DNA of 64,000 bases, from assembly GCF_025947305.1 (NCBI RefSeq), contig NZ_CP110009.1, forward strand, positions 2,459,501-2,523,500. Direction: 5' to 3'. Origin of the DNA: Flavobacterium sp. N3904 (GTDB taxonomy: Bacteria; Bacteroidota; Bacteroidia; Flavobacteriales; Flavobacteriaceae). A program made the position numbers and the translations under genes. Shown piece by piece: positions 1 to 8,577 of this stretch (positions are counted from its first letter, which is position 1; each line of letters begins with the position of its first letter). The notes below the pieces were generated by a model, which saw nothing but the letters and a program-made list of their open reading frames with translations, made no database searches and was not told the DNA's origin.

Positions 1-638
1 ACACTACTTCCATCATCATAATTTTCCAATGCAAGAATGTAACTTTCATTTTTATTTAATATTACTGTGATTGGTCCAGAAATTACCGATCCATCCAAAA
101 GTCTGGTTCCGTTTTGAAGGTTTGAAATAGTTATTTTTGTTCCGTTTTCGGTAGCAAGTACAGAAGCAAAGTTTAACAATGAAGTGTCAAAAAGAGGATT
201 GAGCATAGCGCCTAATCTAAAAATTGTTCCTAACGCGCTATTGCCTTTAGATACAAGGCCACCTGCATGATTATAACCTCCATTATTATTGATTCCGGCA
301 TTGACTCTGGCACTGACATAAATCAAATCTTCGGCTTCAATAATATAACCTTTGTTTTTTATAATTCCGGTCGTAGGAGTGAATAATTGGGTGTTGTCTC
401 CTGATCCAATATCATATCTATAAGGATTTGTGCTATTGACAGTTCCATATTGAACGCTTCCCCCATTTGCAATTATTTTGAAAGTTACATTTTTTAGACT
501 GGGTGTAGAAATGTATAAATATTGATCTTCAACCAGTCCAGTAGAGGAGATTAATGGCGGGATATAATGGGTTTTGCTAAACTGAGCAAAGCTGTTTATC
601 GAAAAAAAGAAAAGTATAATGAATAAGACTTTTTTCAT
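1..638 (-). CDS. secreted surface protein, N-terminal part (cut by window edge)
   Basis: The reading frame is open from an ATG at 638 to the window edge, giving about 212 residues and no stop. It begins with a clear Sec signal peptide (MKKVLFIILFFFSINSFAQ). The mature part starts with HYIPPLIS and contains EDQYLYIST and SARVNAGINNNGGYNHAGG, a pattern I associate with flavobacterial IgGFc-binding-like surface proteins that carry a T9SS C-terminal domain. That assignment is from memory of the family, and the C-terminus needed to confirm it lies outside the window. The gene starts 22 bases after the stop of the type B T9SS protein upstream, so the two are probably co-transcribed. Confidence 0.7.
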   Translation of the reverse strand, partial: MKKVLFIILFFFSINSFAQFSKTHYIPPLISSTGLVEDQYLYISTPSLKNVTFKIIANGGSVQYGTVNSTNPYRYDIGSGDNTQLFTPTTGIIKNKGYIIEAEDLIYVSARVNAGINNNGGYNHAGGLVSKGNSALGTIFRLGAMLNPLFDTSLLNFASVLATENGTKITISNLQNGTRLLDGSVISGPITVILNKNESYILALENYDDGSS

Positions 639-660
639 TTGATAAAAATAACAAATAAGA

Positions 661-2997
661 CTATCTTTTTAATGAAAAATGCCCTTTTATTTGCTTTCCA
701 TCTACAAACGACAGTATAAACCAATAATCATCTGCGGGTAGTGTAATTCCATTTAATGTGCCATTCCAGCCAATATTGCTTGAATTCAATTCTTTTAATA
801 ATTTACCATAACGATCAAAAATCGTAATGGTAGATTTTGGCAGAATATCAAGATTTTTTATTTTCCAAGTATCATTAAAACCATCATTATTTGGGGAGAA
901 AAATCGAGGGTAATCAAGCACATAAACTGGATATGGAGTAGTAGCCCCACAACCATTTTTATCCCTGATAGTTGCAAAATAAATACCAGGATTTATGTTT
1001 GTAAACAATGGACTATCTTGGTAGTAATTTCCGTCTAATGAAAATTCGTAAACTCCATCACCAGAATATGAAATTGAAATTGTGTTTTCGGATCCGGAAA
1101 AATCAGTAACAGTTGCATTGGTAATGGAACCAATCCCGGATGATTTCACGATGATTTTTTTCATTTTTTGGCAACCGTTCGTATCAGTTACTGTTACCGA
1201 ATAATTTCCAGGAGTTTTAACGTTCAATGTATTTGTCGTGTCACCATTACTCCACAAATAACTAGAAAAGCCATTTTCAATGACTAAGTTTTTATTAGAT
1301 CCATTGCATAAATAAACAGTTTCCTCTTGAAAATTGGGAGGGTCAAAAGTGTTTACAATTAGTGTTTCGGGTGTAATTTTATAGCAATCAGAACCATTTA
1401 CAATTCGGGCATAAATAGTTTGCTGATTTGGAATAATATTAGTGTAACTATTCGGCAATTGATTCTTTTGGTCAATGGCATCAGTTTGGTTAAAATAATA
1501 CTCAACTTTTAAACCAGGAACCAATCCATTAATCACTTGAGGCGTTACCATATTATTTAAGTCAAACTGTGTAAATCCATCTTGATTGGCGTCATTGTCA
1601 CAAGTTTTTATTGGATTTTGAATTGCAATAGTATTGTTTGAAATGGACAAATTCAGTTGTGCATAATTACTGCAACCAAAAGTGTTATTCACTTTGGCAT
1701 AAAGGATTTGATTGATTGTTGTGTTTTTAAAAGTAGTTGGATTCAAAATTGGGTTACTATTTCCCTGAGCATCTCCTAATGAGGTATAATAAATCACTTT
1801 CGAGAGGCTAGTATCGTTGTTTTTAATGATATTGTCCACTTTGGTCAAATCAAAAACAGCTACTCCATCACCATCATCATCACATTGGGATAAGGTTGTG
1901 TTATTTAAAACGATTTGAGGAGCATATTCTATTTTTATCTCATCTTCGGCTTTACAGGTAGAAGGAGATAAAATAACTTTTACTTTGTAGATGCCAGCTC
2001 CTGTTATAGTTAGCGTTGGTTTTGTTTCACCTGGAATTGGAATCGTAGAGCCATCTTTAAACCATTCGTAAGTATAAGTTGCAGGAAGTTTGGTGTCAAT
2101 AGTAAAGCTTTCTCCATAACAAATTGAATTATTGCTTGCCTGAGAACGATCAGGACCCAAATCTAATTTTGCCGAAAAGCTTCCCGCTTCCAGAAATACG
2201 GCTGAGTCAAAATATTGTGCTTTATCATCGGCAATTACCAATTTTATATGATAGGTTTTTCCAATGATCACATCGGCCTGCGCTTTTAATTTAATAGTTT
2301 GTGCGCTAAAATTTACTGGGCTTGTAGCGTTATTAAATCCATTAAAATAAGATTCATTTATGGCAGGACAGCCAGCATGGGTAATATTTTGATTGTCTAC
2401 AACCGAGTTTGTGATTGGATGTACATTTTTTGAAGAGACCGGAATCGTCGTTCCCGATAGAACAGCAATATTCGTATAACTGTCAGCGCTCCCTTTTTCC
2501 TTAATCAGAAAAGCAAAACCATCGGAGAATTCACAAGGAAAATAGGATTGGTATTCATTCGAAGCAAAAATATAATTGAAGCTAACAAAATTGGTTAAAG
2601 GCACAAAATCAAATTCGAGTACAGTTGCATTTATGCTTTTTATTCCCAATGTTTGGTCCAAATCACTATCGCCCAGCCACAACGTATTTCCGCCACCATC
2701 TTTGTTGCTTTGATAAGGGCCTATTGAATTTTTACTGCTGGATGTACTCAATACTATTCCTTCGGTAAAAGGAAAACTACTGCTATTGGAATTAAAATAA
2801 CCATAACTATTTTGCCCAGTTGTAAATGTGTCACCGTTTGCACTAAAGTTAGAAACGTTAGCACAACTGCTATTGACCAAAATATTCTCTATGAGTTGTT
2901 GGGCAGTTTTGGTGTCGTCTACTGCAATAAACTGCGCAGTTGCAATTGATGAGCAAAAGCAGAGAACAAAAAAAAGATTTTTTTTAATACCATTCAT
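661..2997 (-). CDS. T9SS type B sorting domain protein with choice-of-anchor L domain
   Basis: Secreted surface protein of about 778 residues. The ATG at 2997 is preferred over the TTG at 3006 because it starts a signal peptide (MNGIKKNLFFVLCFCSSIATAQ, hydrophobic core then AQ). Residues about 25-290 match the choice-of-anchor L pattern (FPFTEGIVLSTSSS, LGDSDLDQ, FASNEYQSYFPCEFSDGFAF). Ig/PKD-like segments follow (YEWFKDGST, YLWSNGDTTNTL). The last ~85 residues are the gliding-motility-associated C-terminal domain (FFSPNNDGFNDTWKI, ITIFDRYGKLL, GWNG), the export signal used by the type IX system together with PorP/SprF-like partners. Its ligand is unknown. It is followed after 22 bases by another secreted protein. 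Confidence 0.92.
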   Translation of the reverse strand: MNGIKKNLFFVLCFCSSIATAQFIAVDDTKTAQQLIENILVNSSCANVSNFSANGDTFTTGQNSYGYFNSNSSSFPFTEGIVLSTSSSKNSIGPYQSNKDGGGNTLWLGDSDLDQTLGIKSINATVLEFDFVPLTNFVSFNYIFASNEYQSYFPCEFSDGFAFLIKEKGSADSYTNIAVLSGTTIPVSSKNVHPITNSVVDNQNITHAGCPAINESYFNGFNNATSPVNFSAQTIKLKAQADVIIGKTYHIKLVIADDKAQYFDSAVFLEAGSFSAKLDLGPDRSQASNNSICYGESFTIDTKLPATYTYEWFKDGSTIPIPGETKPTLTITGAGIYKVKVILSPSTCKAEDEIKIEYAPQIVLNNTTLSQCDDDGDGVAVFDLTKVDNIIKNNDTSLSKVIYYTSLGDAQGNSNPILNPTTFKNTTINQILYAKVNNTFGCSNYAQLNLSISNNTIAIQNPIKTCDNDANQDGFTQFDLNNMVTPQVINGLVPGLKVEYYFNQTDAIDQKNQLPNSYTNIIPNQQTIYARIVNGSDCYKITPETLIVNTFDPPNFQEETVYLCNGSNKNLVIENGFSSYLWSNGDTTNTLNVKTPGNYSVTVTDTNGCQKMKKIIVKSSGIGSITNATVTDFSGSENTISISYSGDGVYEFSLDGNYYQDSPLFTNINPGIYFATIRDKNGCGATTPYPVYVLDYPRFFSPNNDGFNDTWKIKNLDILPKSTITIFDRYGKLLKELNSSNIGWNGTLNGITLPADDYWFILSFVDGKQIKGHFSLKR

Positions 2998-3003
2998 AGC
3001 ATA

Positions 3004-3011
3004 CAAATATA
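3004..3011 (-). promoter_or_regulatory. -7 element TATATTTG, close to the start codon
   Basis: TATATTTG on the minus strand fits the Bacteroidota TAnnTTTG element. It ends 6 bases before the ATG at 2997, so transcription would begin at or next to the start codon (a leaderless or nearly leaderless message). It overlaps the stop of the upstream permease gene. No TTG element is found at the expected -33 spacing. Confidence 0.4.
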
Positions 3012-3848
3012 CTATAAATCCCTATTTTTTAATATTCGGTACGATAGGAAAAGGAAAATTACAGTCCAGCACAAAACAATTGCAGTTGCTGAAAATGAAA
3101 CGCTATAGTCTTTCAAATTTTCAACACCCATTTGGGTTCCAATAGTTTTTACTAATGACAATCTTGTAAAGGGTTCTGAGATTAGATTTGACATCGCTTC
3201 TAAAGGAAAAAATTGGGTAATGTAACTTGCAGTGTTACTATCAGGAAAAATTCTAAAAGTCAAAATACCTTTTCCAATTGCTTCAATAATATCCCAAACC
3301 AATAAAAATCCCAATGCAAATGCAGATCGTTTTACGAGTATTCCCAAGAACAAACAGAAAGAGAAAAATCCAACCAGTTTTACAAAAAAGGCCAAAATAT
3401 ATTCCAGATCAGAAAAAACAATTGCAATTTCTGTATAAGAGGAAAAACTATATCCTAGAATTAGAGTCATCACAAAAACAAATACAGTAGAACACAATGA
3501 AAATAATACTATAGTAACGAATTTTGAAAGTATGAATTCTTTCTTGCTCAATCCGTCAATTAAATTTTGTTTTAATGTGCCATAGCTGTATTCATTGGCC
3601 ATCATCGAAACGATAACTATCGCCAAAAAGAATTTCAAAATGGCTGCAATATACGTGTTGAAATGCCAGATATAAGGGAAATTAAAGATGCCCATTTCAG
3701 CCACCTGAAAATGAATATTGCCAATGTTAAACTTGATAGAAGCTATCAAAGCGATAAAAGAAAGTAATATAAAATAAGTTAAAGTCAGTACACGACTGGC
3801 TTTGTTTAACCAAATTTTTTGTAATTCTATAGAGAGTAATCGTTTCAT
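3012..3848 (-). CDS. ABC-2 type transporter permease
   Basis: Membrane subunit of an ABC exporter, 278 residues. Six hydrophobic segments can be seen (about residues 18-38, 63-83, 108-132, 150-170, 178-200, 250-270). Between the first two lies the short cytoplasmic/EYSYGTLKQNLIDGLSKKEF stretch typical of ABC-2 permeases, in which a conserved YxxGT..N motif faces the ATPase. The gene lies 72 bases after the ATP-binding subunit on the same strand, so the two form a transporter. Substrate cannot be read from the sequence; in this family it may be a lipid, peptide or drug. Confidence 0.88.
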   Translation of the reverse strand: MKRLLSIELQKIWLNKASRVLTLTYFILLSFIALIASIKFNIGNIHFQVAEMGIFNFPYIWHFNTYIAAILKFFLAIVIVSMMANEYSYGTLKQNLIDGLSKKEFILSKFVTIVLFSLCSTVFVFVMTLILGYSFSSYTEIAIVFSDLEYILAFFVKLVGFFSFCLFLGILVKRSAFALGFLLVWDIIEAIGKGILTFRIFPDSNTASYITQFFPLEAMSNLISEPFTRLSLVKTIGTQMGVENLKDYSVSFSATAIVLCWTVIFLFLSYRILKNRDL

Positions 3849-3920
3849 GTTTTTAATTTTAGATTTCAGTCCCGATTGCTATCAGGAAAGATTTGAAATT
3901 GCTATTGCTATTGAATTTTG

Positions 3921-4817
3921 TTATTGATTCTTGGTTAATTCCAAAAATTGCTCTTCCAGACTGTTTTTGCGTTTTACTAAATGACTTAGACAAATGTTAT
4001 TTGAAAACAGAAACTGATTCAAATCTTTTGACTCTAAATTTGTTTTTAAATACACCAAAAGTTTTCCTTCAGATTTAGTCATTTTTTCAATAGCGGGGTG
4101 GGTATTCAGTACCTGAATTAAATGTTCGATATCGTCTGTCTGCAATTCGAAGAAACCTTCATTGGCAGAAATGCCATCTACAGAACCAGAATAGAGTACT
4201 TCACCTTTTCTTAAAACCAAAACATGGGTACATACTTTCTCCACTTCGTCCAATAAATGAGAAGCCAGTAAAATGGTAGTTCCTTTTGCTGCGATTTGTT
4301 TGATTATATCTCGTATTTGATGAATTCCCTGTGGATCCAATCCATTGGTGGGTTCATCCAGAATTAAGATTTCTGGATCATTCAGTAGGGCAGATGCAAT
4401 GGCAAGGCGTTGTTTCATCCCCAATGAAAAAGTACTGAACTTACTGTCTTTTCTGTCGTTTAAACCTACTAATTCTAACTTCTCAGGGATTTTTGAGTAA
4501 TTGATATTTTTTATTTTACAAACCAGTTTTAGGTTTTCTTGAGCGGTCATGTAAGGATAAAAGTTGGGTCTTTCAATGATGGCTCCTACTTTTTTCAATG
4601 CTTCGTGCGTTTGCAGGTTACCGCCAAACCAACTGTATTCTCCCGATGACTTATTGACCACATTGAGTACAATGCCCAAGGTTGTAGATTTTCCGCTTCC
4701 ATTGGGACCAAGAATCCCGTAAACATTGCCTTTTTTTATTTCTAATGAAACATTTTTTAAGGCCTGAACACTGCCATAACGTTTATTGAGGTTTTGAATT
4801 TTAAGTATTGTTTCCAA
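3921..4817 (-). CDS. ABC transporter ATP-binding protein
   Basis: Cytoplasmic ATPase of 298 residues that energises the adjacent ABC-2 permease. Walker A GPNGSGKST is at about residues 37-45, the signature LGMKQ at 132-136, Walker B LILDEP at 151-156 and the H-loop His at 187. The last ~80 residues form the extra C-terminal domain common in ABC-2 exporters. The frame begins at TTG (METILKIQNL), with no in-frame ATG before Walker A, so a TTG start is accepted. The ATPase-then-permease order suggests one transcript running into the surface-protein genes. Confidence 0.92.
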   Translation of the reverse strand: METILKIQNLNKRYGSVQALKNVSLEIKKGNVYGILGPNGSGKSTTLGIVLNVVNKSSGEYSWFGGNLQTHEALKKVGAIIERPNFYPYMTAQENLKLVCKIKNINYSKIPEKLELVGLNDRKDSKFSTFSLGMKQRLAIASALLNDPEILILDEPTNGLDPQGIHQIRDIIKQIAAKGTTILLASHLLDEVEKVCTHVLVLRKGEVLYSGSVDGISANEGFFELQTDDIEHLIQVLNTHPAIEKMTKSEGKLLVYLKTNLESKDLNQFLFSNNICLSHLVKRKNSLEEQFLELTKNQ

Positions 4818-4911
4818 TTTGGTTTGATTTTTAATTTTAAGTAGGACGAATAAAAGCGAAATTTGTTACTTAGAATTAAAAATTGATTTTAATAATTCAA
4901 TTTGGAGCTAT

Positions 4912-6741
4912 TTATTTTTCGTTTAAATAAATTTTGAAAGTAGAACCCACGTCTTCAATGCTTTCTATTTCAATCTTACCACCCATTGCTTCAATTTGGT
5001 TTTTGGTAATAAATAATCCAATGCCCAATGCGTCATGATTGCCATGAAAAGTTTTATACATGCCAAAAACTTTTTTCCCGTATTTATCTAAATCGATCCC
5101 TAAACCATTATCTTCAAATGAAATAACAGTACATGTTTCCTCAATTTTATGACTGATTTTTAAAAAGGCTTTTCGTTTTGGGGATTTATATTTTATGGCA
5201 TTTGTCAATAAATTTAATAAAATGCTATCCAGATAAGCTGGTATAACGCTGATAATTAGATCTTCAGGAATGGTGTTGATAATAGTGATTTGACTTTTAT
5301 TGATGGTCAAATTCAAAGCATTATTTGTTTTTTTGATTTCTTCTCTTAAAAAGACTTTTGTTTTTTTGATATTAGAATTTTGTTGAATCGTGATAATTTC
5401 GTTTAAGTACCTTATTGTTTCTTCCAGTTTTTCTGTTGCACCTTTGAGCATGCTTATATACTTTATTTTCTCATTGGGATCTTCTTCGTTTTCTATCACA
5501 TCTATAAGCATTGTTAAATTACTCGAGTGCGAACGAATATTATGGGAAACAATATGCGAAAAATTAAAAAGCCGGTTGTTTTGATCAATTGTTAAATCAA
5601 GAAGACGTTTGAGTTCGATTTCTTTTTCTTTTCTAAGTGTAACATCTCTTCCAACTCCAACAAAATTCAGTAAATTATTTTCACTATCAAAAACGGGTGT
5701 AATATTCAATTCAAACCAATATTCTTCCTTTTTTTGGTTATAATTTAGAATAGTCGTATTAAAACTTTGTTTAGCTAGAATAGCTTCTCTCATTCTGTCA
5801 GTAGTAATCTTATCTGTCTTTTTTCCTTTAGACAAATAACCTGCTTTGTGTCCCACTATTTGTTCCATAGTGAGTCCTGTTAATTCCAGATATGCATTGT
5901 TTGCCCAAATGCTAAGCCCTTGAGCGTCTGCAATTAAAACAGTGTCAGATGTCCCAGATGCAGCAAGTAATAGCATTTGCATCCGTTCTTCATTTTTTTT
6001 TCTTTCGCTGATATCTCTAAAAAACGAAACTAAATAAATCTTATCATCAATTTGAAATTTCTTTCCAGAAGCCATTTCTATTGGTATTACGATTCCGTTT
6101 TTGGTTTTCAAAAAGGTTTCTTGTACTTTGTAGACCCCTTCATCGGTATGTTGATGAAGAAAAAATTTAATTTCTTCCCAGTATTTTTGTGGGAATAGAA
6201 TTGATTTATGACTTCCTATTAATTCAGAATCACTGTAACCTGAAAGATCAGTTAATCTGGAGTTGCAGTCTGTTATAATTCCATTAGAGGCGTCAATTAT
6301 TAAAATAGCATCGTTTGCACTGGAAAAAATGGAATATAATTTATCGATATTTAGTTGAAGATCATTAATTAAGTTTTGCTCTTTTGTAATATCTTGAATA
6401 GTACCTCTTACTTTTATGATTTTTCCATCTTTATATACAATATGTCCAATAGTTTCTATAAAACGAGTATTGTTTTTTGCGGTGAGAATTTCAAATGTAC
6501 CTTTGTAAGGTATCCCTTTTTGGATTGCATTTTCAACAAGATTTATGATCTTTGTCCTGTTTGCTCCTTCACGATAGAAATTAATTCCATTTTCAACAGT
6601 GACAACAAAATCATCTTCTACTTCATGTATTGATTTGGTAACATCATCCCAATAAGAGACATTGGTCAAAAGATCAATCTCCCAAAGTCCAATTTTAGCA
6701 TATTTTGCCGCTTCGATATAATGCTCTAGCTTGTTTTTCAT
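4912..6741 (-). CDS. PAS-domain sensor histidine kinase
   Basis: Hybrid-free histidine kinase of 609 residues with no obvious membrane segment, so probably a cytoplasmic sensor. Three PAS/PAC units can be followed (about residues 1-125, 130-250, 255-375). The dimerisation helix carries FSHIVSHNIRSH, with His400 as likely phosphoacceptor. The ATPase domain shows the N-box LLNLLTNAIKYKSP and the G-boxes DNGLGID and ALGIGLFITKNQIEAMGGKI. No response regulator gene is adjacent, so this is an orphan kinase. The signal is unknown. Confidence 0.93.
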   Translation of the reverse strand: MKNKLEHYIEAAKYAKIGLWEIDLLTNVSYWDDVTKSIHEVEDDFVVTVENGINFYREGANRTKIINLVENAIQKGIPYKGTFEILTAKNNTRFIETIGHIVYKDGKIIKVRGTIQDITKEQNLINDLQLNIDKLYSIFSSANDAILIIDASNGIITDCNSRLTDLSGYSDSELIGSHKSILFPQKYWEEIKFFLHQHTDEGVYKVQETFLKTKNGIVIPIEMASGKKFQIDDKIYLVSFFRDISERKKNEERMQMLLLAASGTSDTVLIADAQGLSIWANNAYLELTGLTMEQIVGHKAGYLSKGKKTDKITTDRMREAILAKQSFNTTILNYNQKKEEYWFELNITPVFDSENNLLNFVGVGRDVTLRKEKEIELKRLLDLTIDQNNRLFNFSHIVSHNIRSHSSNLTMLIDVIENEEDPNEKIKYISMLKGATEKLEETIRYLNEIITIQQNSNIKKTKVFLREEIKKTNNALNLTINKSQITIINTIPEDLIISVIPAYLDSILLNLLTNAIKYKSPKRKAFLKISHKIEETCTVISFEDNGLGIDLDKYGKKVFGMYKTFHGNHDALGIGLFITKNQIEAMGGKIEIESIEDVGSTFKIYLNEK

Positions 6742-6789
6742 TAATTGCTATTTTGCTATAATTTAGTTAATGAGAGTCATACCTTAAAT

Positions 6790-6797
6790 CAAATATA
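6790..6797 (-). promoter_or_regulatory. -7 element TATATTTG for the PAS kinase
   Basis: TATATTTG on the minus strand matches TAnnTTTG and lies 48 bases before the kinase ATG, leaving a leader of about 40 bases. No TTG is seen at -33. Confidence 0.45.
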
Positions 6798-7003
6798 GTG
6801 AATTTTTTATTGTCTTTATTTTTTTTTATGTTATAAAACTTACATATCAATATGAATTTGATATAAATTCGATCTTTTGGGTATTTGAACCAATAGATTT
6901 TTAGTTTTTTTTTATGAAAATTTGATTTTAAAAAGTAAGTTTTTTTATTGTATTTTGGCGATATACCAATTCTGTTTTTTATAATTCTTGAAATTATTTA
7001 ATG

Positions 7004-7011
7004 TAAATTTG
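7004..7011 (+). promoter_or_regulatory. -7 element TAAATTTG for the kinase-fold gene
   Basis: TAAATTTG fits the Bacteroidota -7 consensus and ends 17 bases before the ATG at 7029. The 287-base divergent spacer (6742-7028) is otherwise AT-rich, with nothing else recognisable. Confidence 0.5.
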
Positions 7012-7028
7012 TATCAAATCTGACTAAA

Positions 7029-8096
7029 ATGAGTGAGCAACCCTTAATGTTTTTAAAAAAACCGTGTTATCCTATAAATAACTCACTTATGAATTATTTA
7101 GAACGTTTTGATCTTGTGTCAAAAGAGCCTATTATTTATGATGATTTATTACGTTTTTCTGGGGCAATAAGTGTTTTTGACAAAAACGACAAAGATACTT
7201 TGTGGATTCGGGTGTATTATAATGAATTTGAAAGGGATGAAATTGATTTGAATTTAAAAAGAGTGTATTCTCTATTGTATTCTGATGGGAATACCGATAT
7301 TCTTAAATTCTTGAATATTGATGCAATAGACTATTGTACTTTTGGTAATTCTAAGCCATTTCGAATAAAAGTTAGAAATATTTTGAATGATAATTACACT
7401 TATTTTTATATCAAAAAAGCAGATGCTTCCAGGGTTTATGGTTTAGAATTGGAGCATTTATTATCACCATATAAAATTAATTTTCTGGTATTTAAGGATA
7501 CTTTGATTGAGGAGCATATTACGGGAATTCCCGGAGATGTTTTTATGCAATCGTTACTCAATAAATGTACTGAAATAGAAAAAGCTCAAATTGCCAAAGA
7601 GTTTGTGAAGTTCAACGAGCGCTGTATGATCCGTTTGTTGGGTGATATGAGATCCTATAATTATGTAGTTATTCCAATTCACGATTTTGATCAAGTGGTT
7701 TATAAAATAAGGCCAATTGATTTTGATCAACAATGTTATGAAGGAAATTTTAAGGTGTACCGTCCGCAATTTTTCAAGGAAAATTATCCGATGATAAAAA
7801 TTGTAAAAGATAAATTGCAAAACACATCGGTTGAGCAATACAAAAACGAGGAGCGTTCTGCTCTGGCCAAAAGAATAAATTCTGCCGAAAGTAGAATTAA
7901 AATATTAATGAAAATTATGGCAAATGATGTTATTTCTACAGAAGAAAATTTGAAACATCTACAAATGGAATTGTACCGCTATACCAACGATATTAATTTT
8001 AAAAACGCAAAGTCCATGGGCAGTTTATTGAGTGCTGCTTTTGAATTTCTTACTCGAAATTTCAATACCACCAATTTGTTTAAACCGGGATTTTAA
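7029..8096 (+). CDS. uncharacterised protein with predicted kinase-like (APH/Kdo-kinase) fold
   Basis: I do not recognise a named family for this 355-residue soluble protein, but kinase landmarks appear in the right order. YFYIKK (Lys129/130) resembles the ATP-binding beta-3 strand, GLELEHLL (Glu142) the alpha-C helix, and LIEEHITGIPGDVF the hinge seen in aminoglycoside phosphotransferases. LLGDMRSYNYVV (Asp206, Asn211) matches the catalytic loop HGDxxxxN, and YKIRPIDFDQ (Asp231, Asp233) the metal-binding IDFD. The C-terminal 90 residues are helical. It stands alone between divergent and convergent neighbours with its own promoter. The kinase assignment is inference from motif order; the substrate is unknown. 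Confidence 0.75.
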   Translation: MSEQPLMFLKKPCYPINNSLMNYLERFDLVSKEPIIYDDLLRFSGAISVFDKNDKDTLWIRVYYNEFERDEIDLNLKRVYSLLYSDGNTDILKFLNIDAIDYCTFGNSKPFRIKVRNILNDNYTYFYIKKADASRVYGLELEHLLSPYKINFLVFKDTLIEEHITGIPGDVFMQSLLNKCTEIEKAQIAKEFVKFNERCMIRLLGDMRSYNYVVIPIHDFDQVVYKIRPIDFDQQCYEGNFKVYRPQFFKENYPMIKIVKDKLQNTSVEQYKNEERSALAKRINSAESRIKILMKIMANDVISTEENLKHLQMELYRYTNDINFKNAKSMGSLLSAAFEFLTRNFNTTNLFKPGF

Positions 8097-8115
8097 AATT
8101 TATTTTAAAAAAATC

Positions 8116-8355
8116 TTACAAAGAAAGTTGTCTTCTTCTATAATGATCCAATAAGGTTTCGTTGATTGCTTTAAGTTCTGGAGTAAGGAATGTTTTTCTG
8201 TCTTGTAAATCATTCGTTAATTCAACTTCACAACAGGTACATTTGTACTCTTTAAAATGACCAGTTACATTTCTAACAGTCACTATTTTATGTCCGATAA
8301 TAGAACAAATTGTCTTTTTACTAACGAATTTTGAGGTAATTTCTAAAAAGCTCAT
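8116..8355 (-). CDS. small Cys-containing conserved protein
   Basis: A 79-residue protein starting MSFLEITSKF. The ATG at 8355 is chosen because a TACGTTTG promoter element lies just upstream (8378-8385); the longer frame to 8397 would begin upstream of that promoter. It contains IGHKIVTVRNVTGHFKEYKCTCC, where Cys-x-Cys-Cys and two His could hold a metal, and a basic C-terminus (LLDHYRRRQLSL). It recalls small DUF1660-like phage or host proteins, but I am not certain. Convergent with the predicted kinase gene. Function unknown. Confidence 0.6.
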   Translation of the reverse strand: MSFLEITSKFVSKKTICSIIGHKIVTVRNVTGHFKEYKCTCCEVELTNDLQDRKTFLTPELKAINETLLDHYRRRQLSL

Positions 8356-8377
8356 TGTGTGGGGGTTAATATTTTGA

Positions 8378-8404
8378 CAAACGTATAATAAAATCAATTA
8401 TCAA
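8378..8404 (-). promoter_or_regulatory. promoter TTG-N16-TACGTTTG
   Basis: Minus-strand -7 element TACGTTTG (8378-8385) with a TTG 16 bases upstream (8402-8404). It fixes the start of the small downstream gene at 8355, leaving a leader of roughly 15 bases. Confidence 0.55.
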
Positions 8405-8503
8405 TCAAATAAATCCGATGAAATGCACTAATTTTTTTAAAAAATATCTTTAATCTTACAAAAGTGTTTTTATTTTATTAATTTTTAAGTTTTTGTTAAA
8501 AAA

Positions 8504-8533
8504 AATCTCCAACTGTCTAAACAGTTGGAGATT
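8504..8533 (-). terminator. rho-independent terminator
   Basis: Inverted repeat AATCTCCAACTG / CAGTTGGAGATT around a 6-base loop, flanked by T-runs on both strands. It lies 45 bases past the stop of the nucleoid-associated protein gene and could also stop read-through the other way. Confidence 0.85.
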
Positions 8534-8577
8534 ATATTTTTTTTTGAAATTTGGATTTTGACAATTTAAACAGAATA

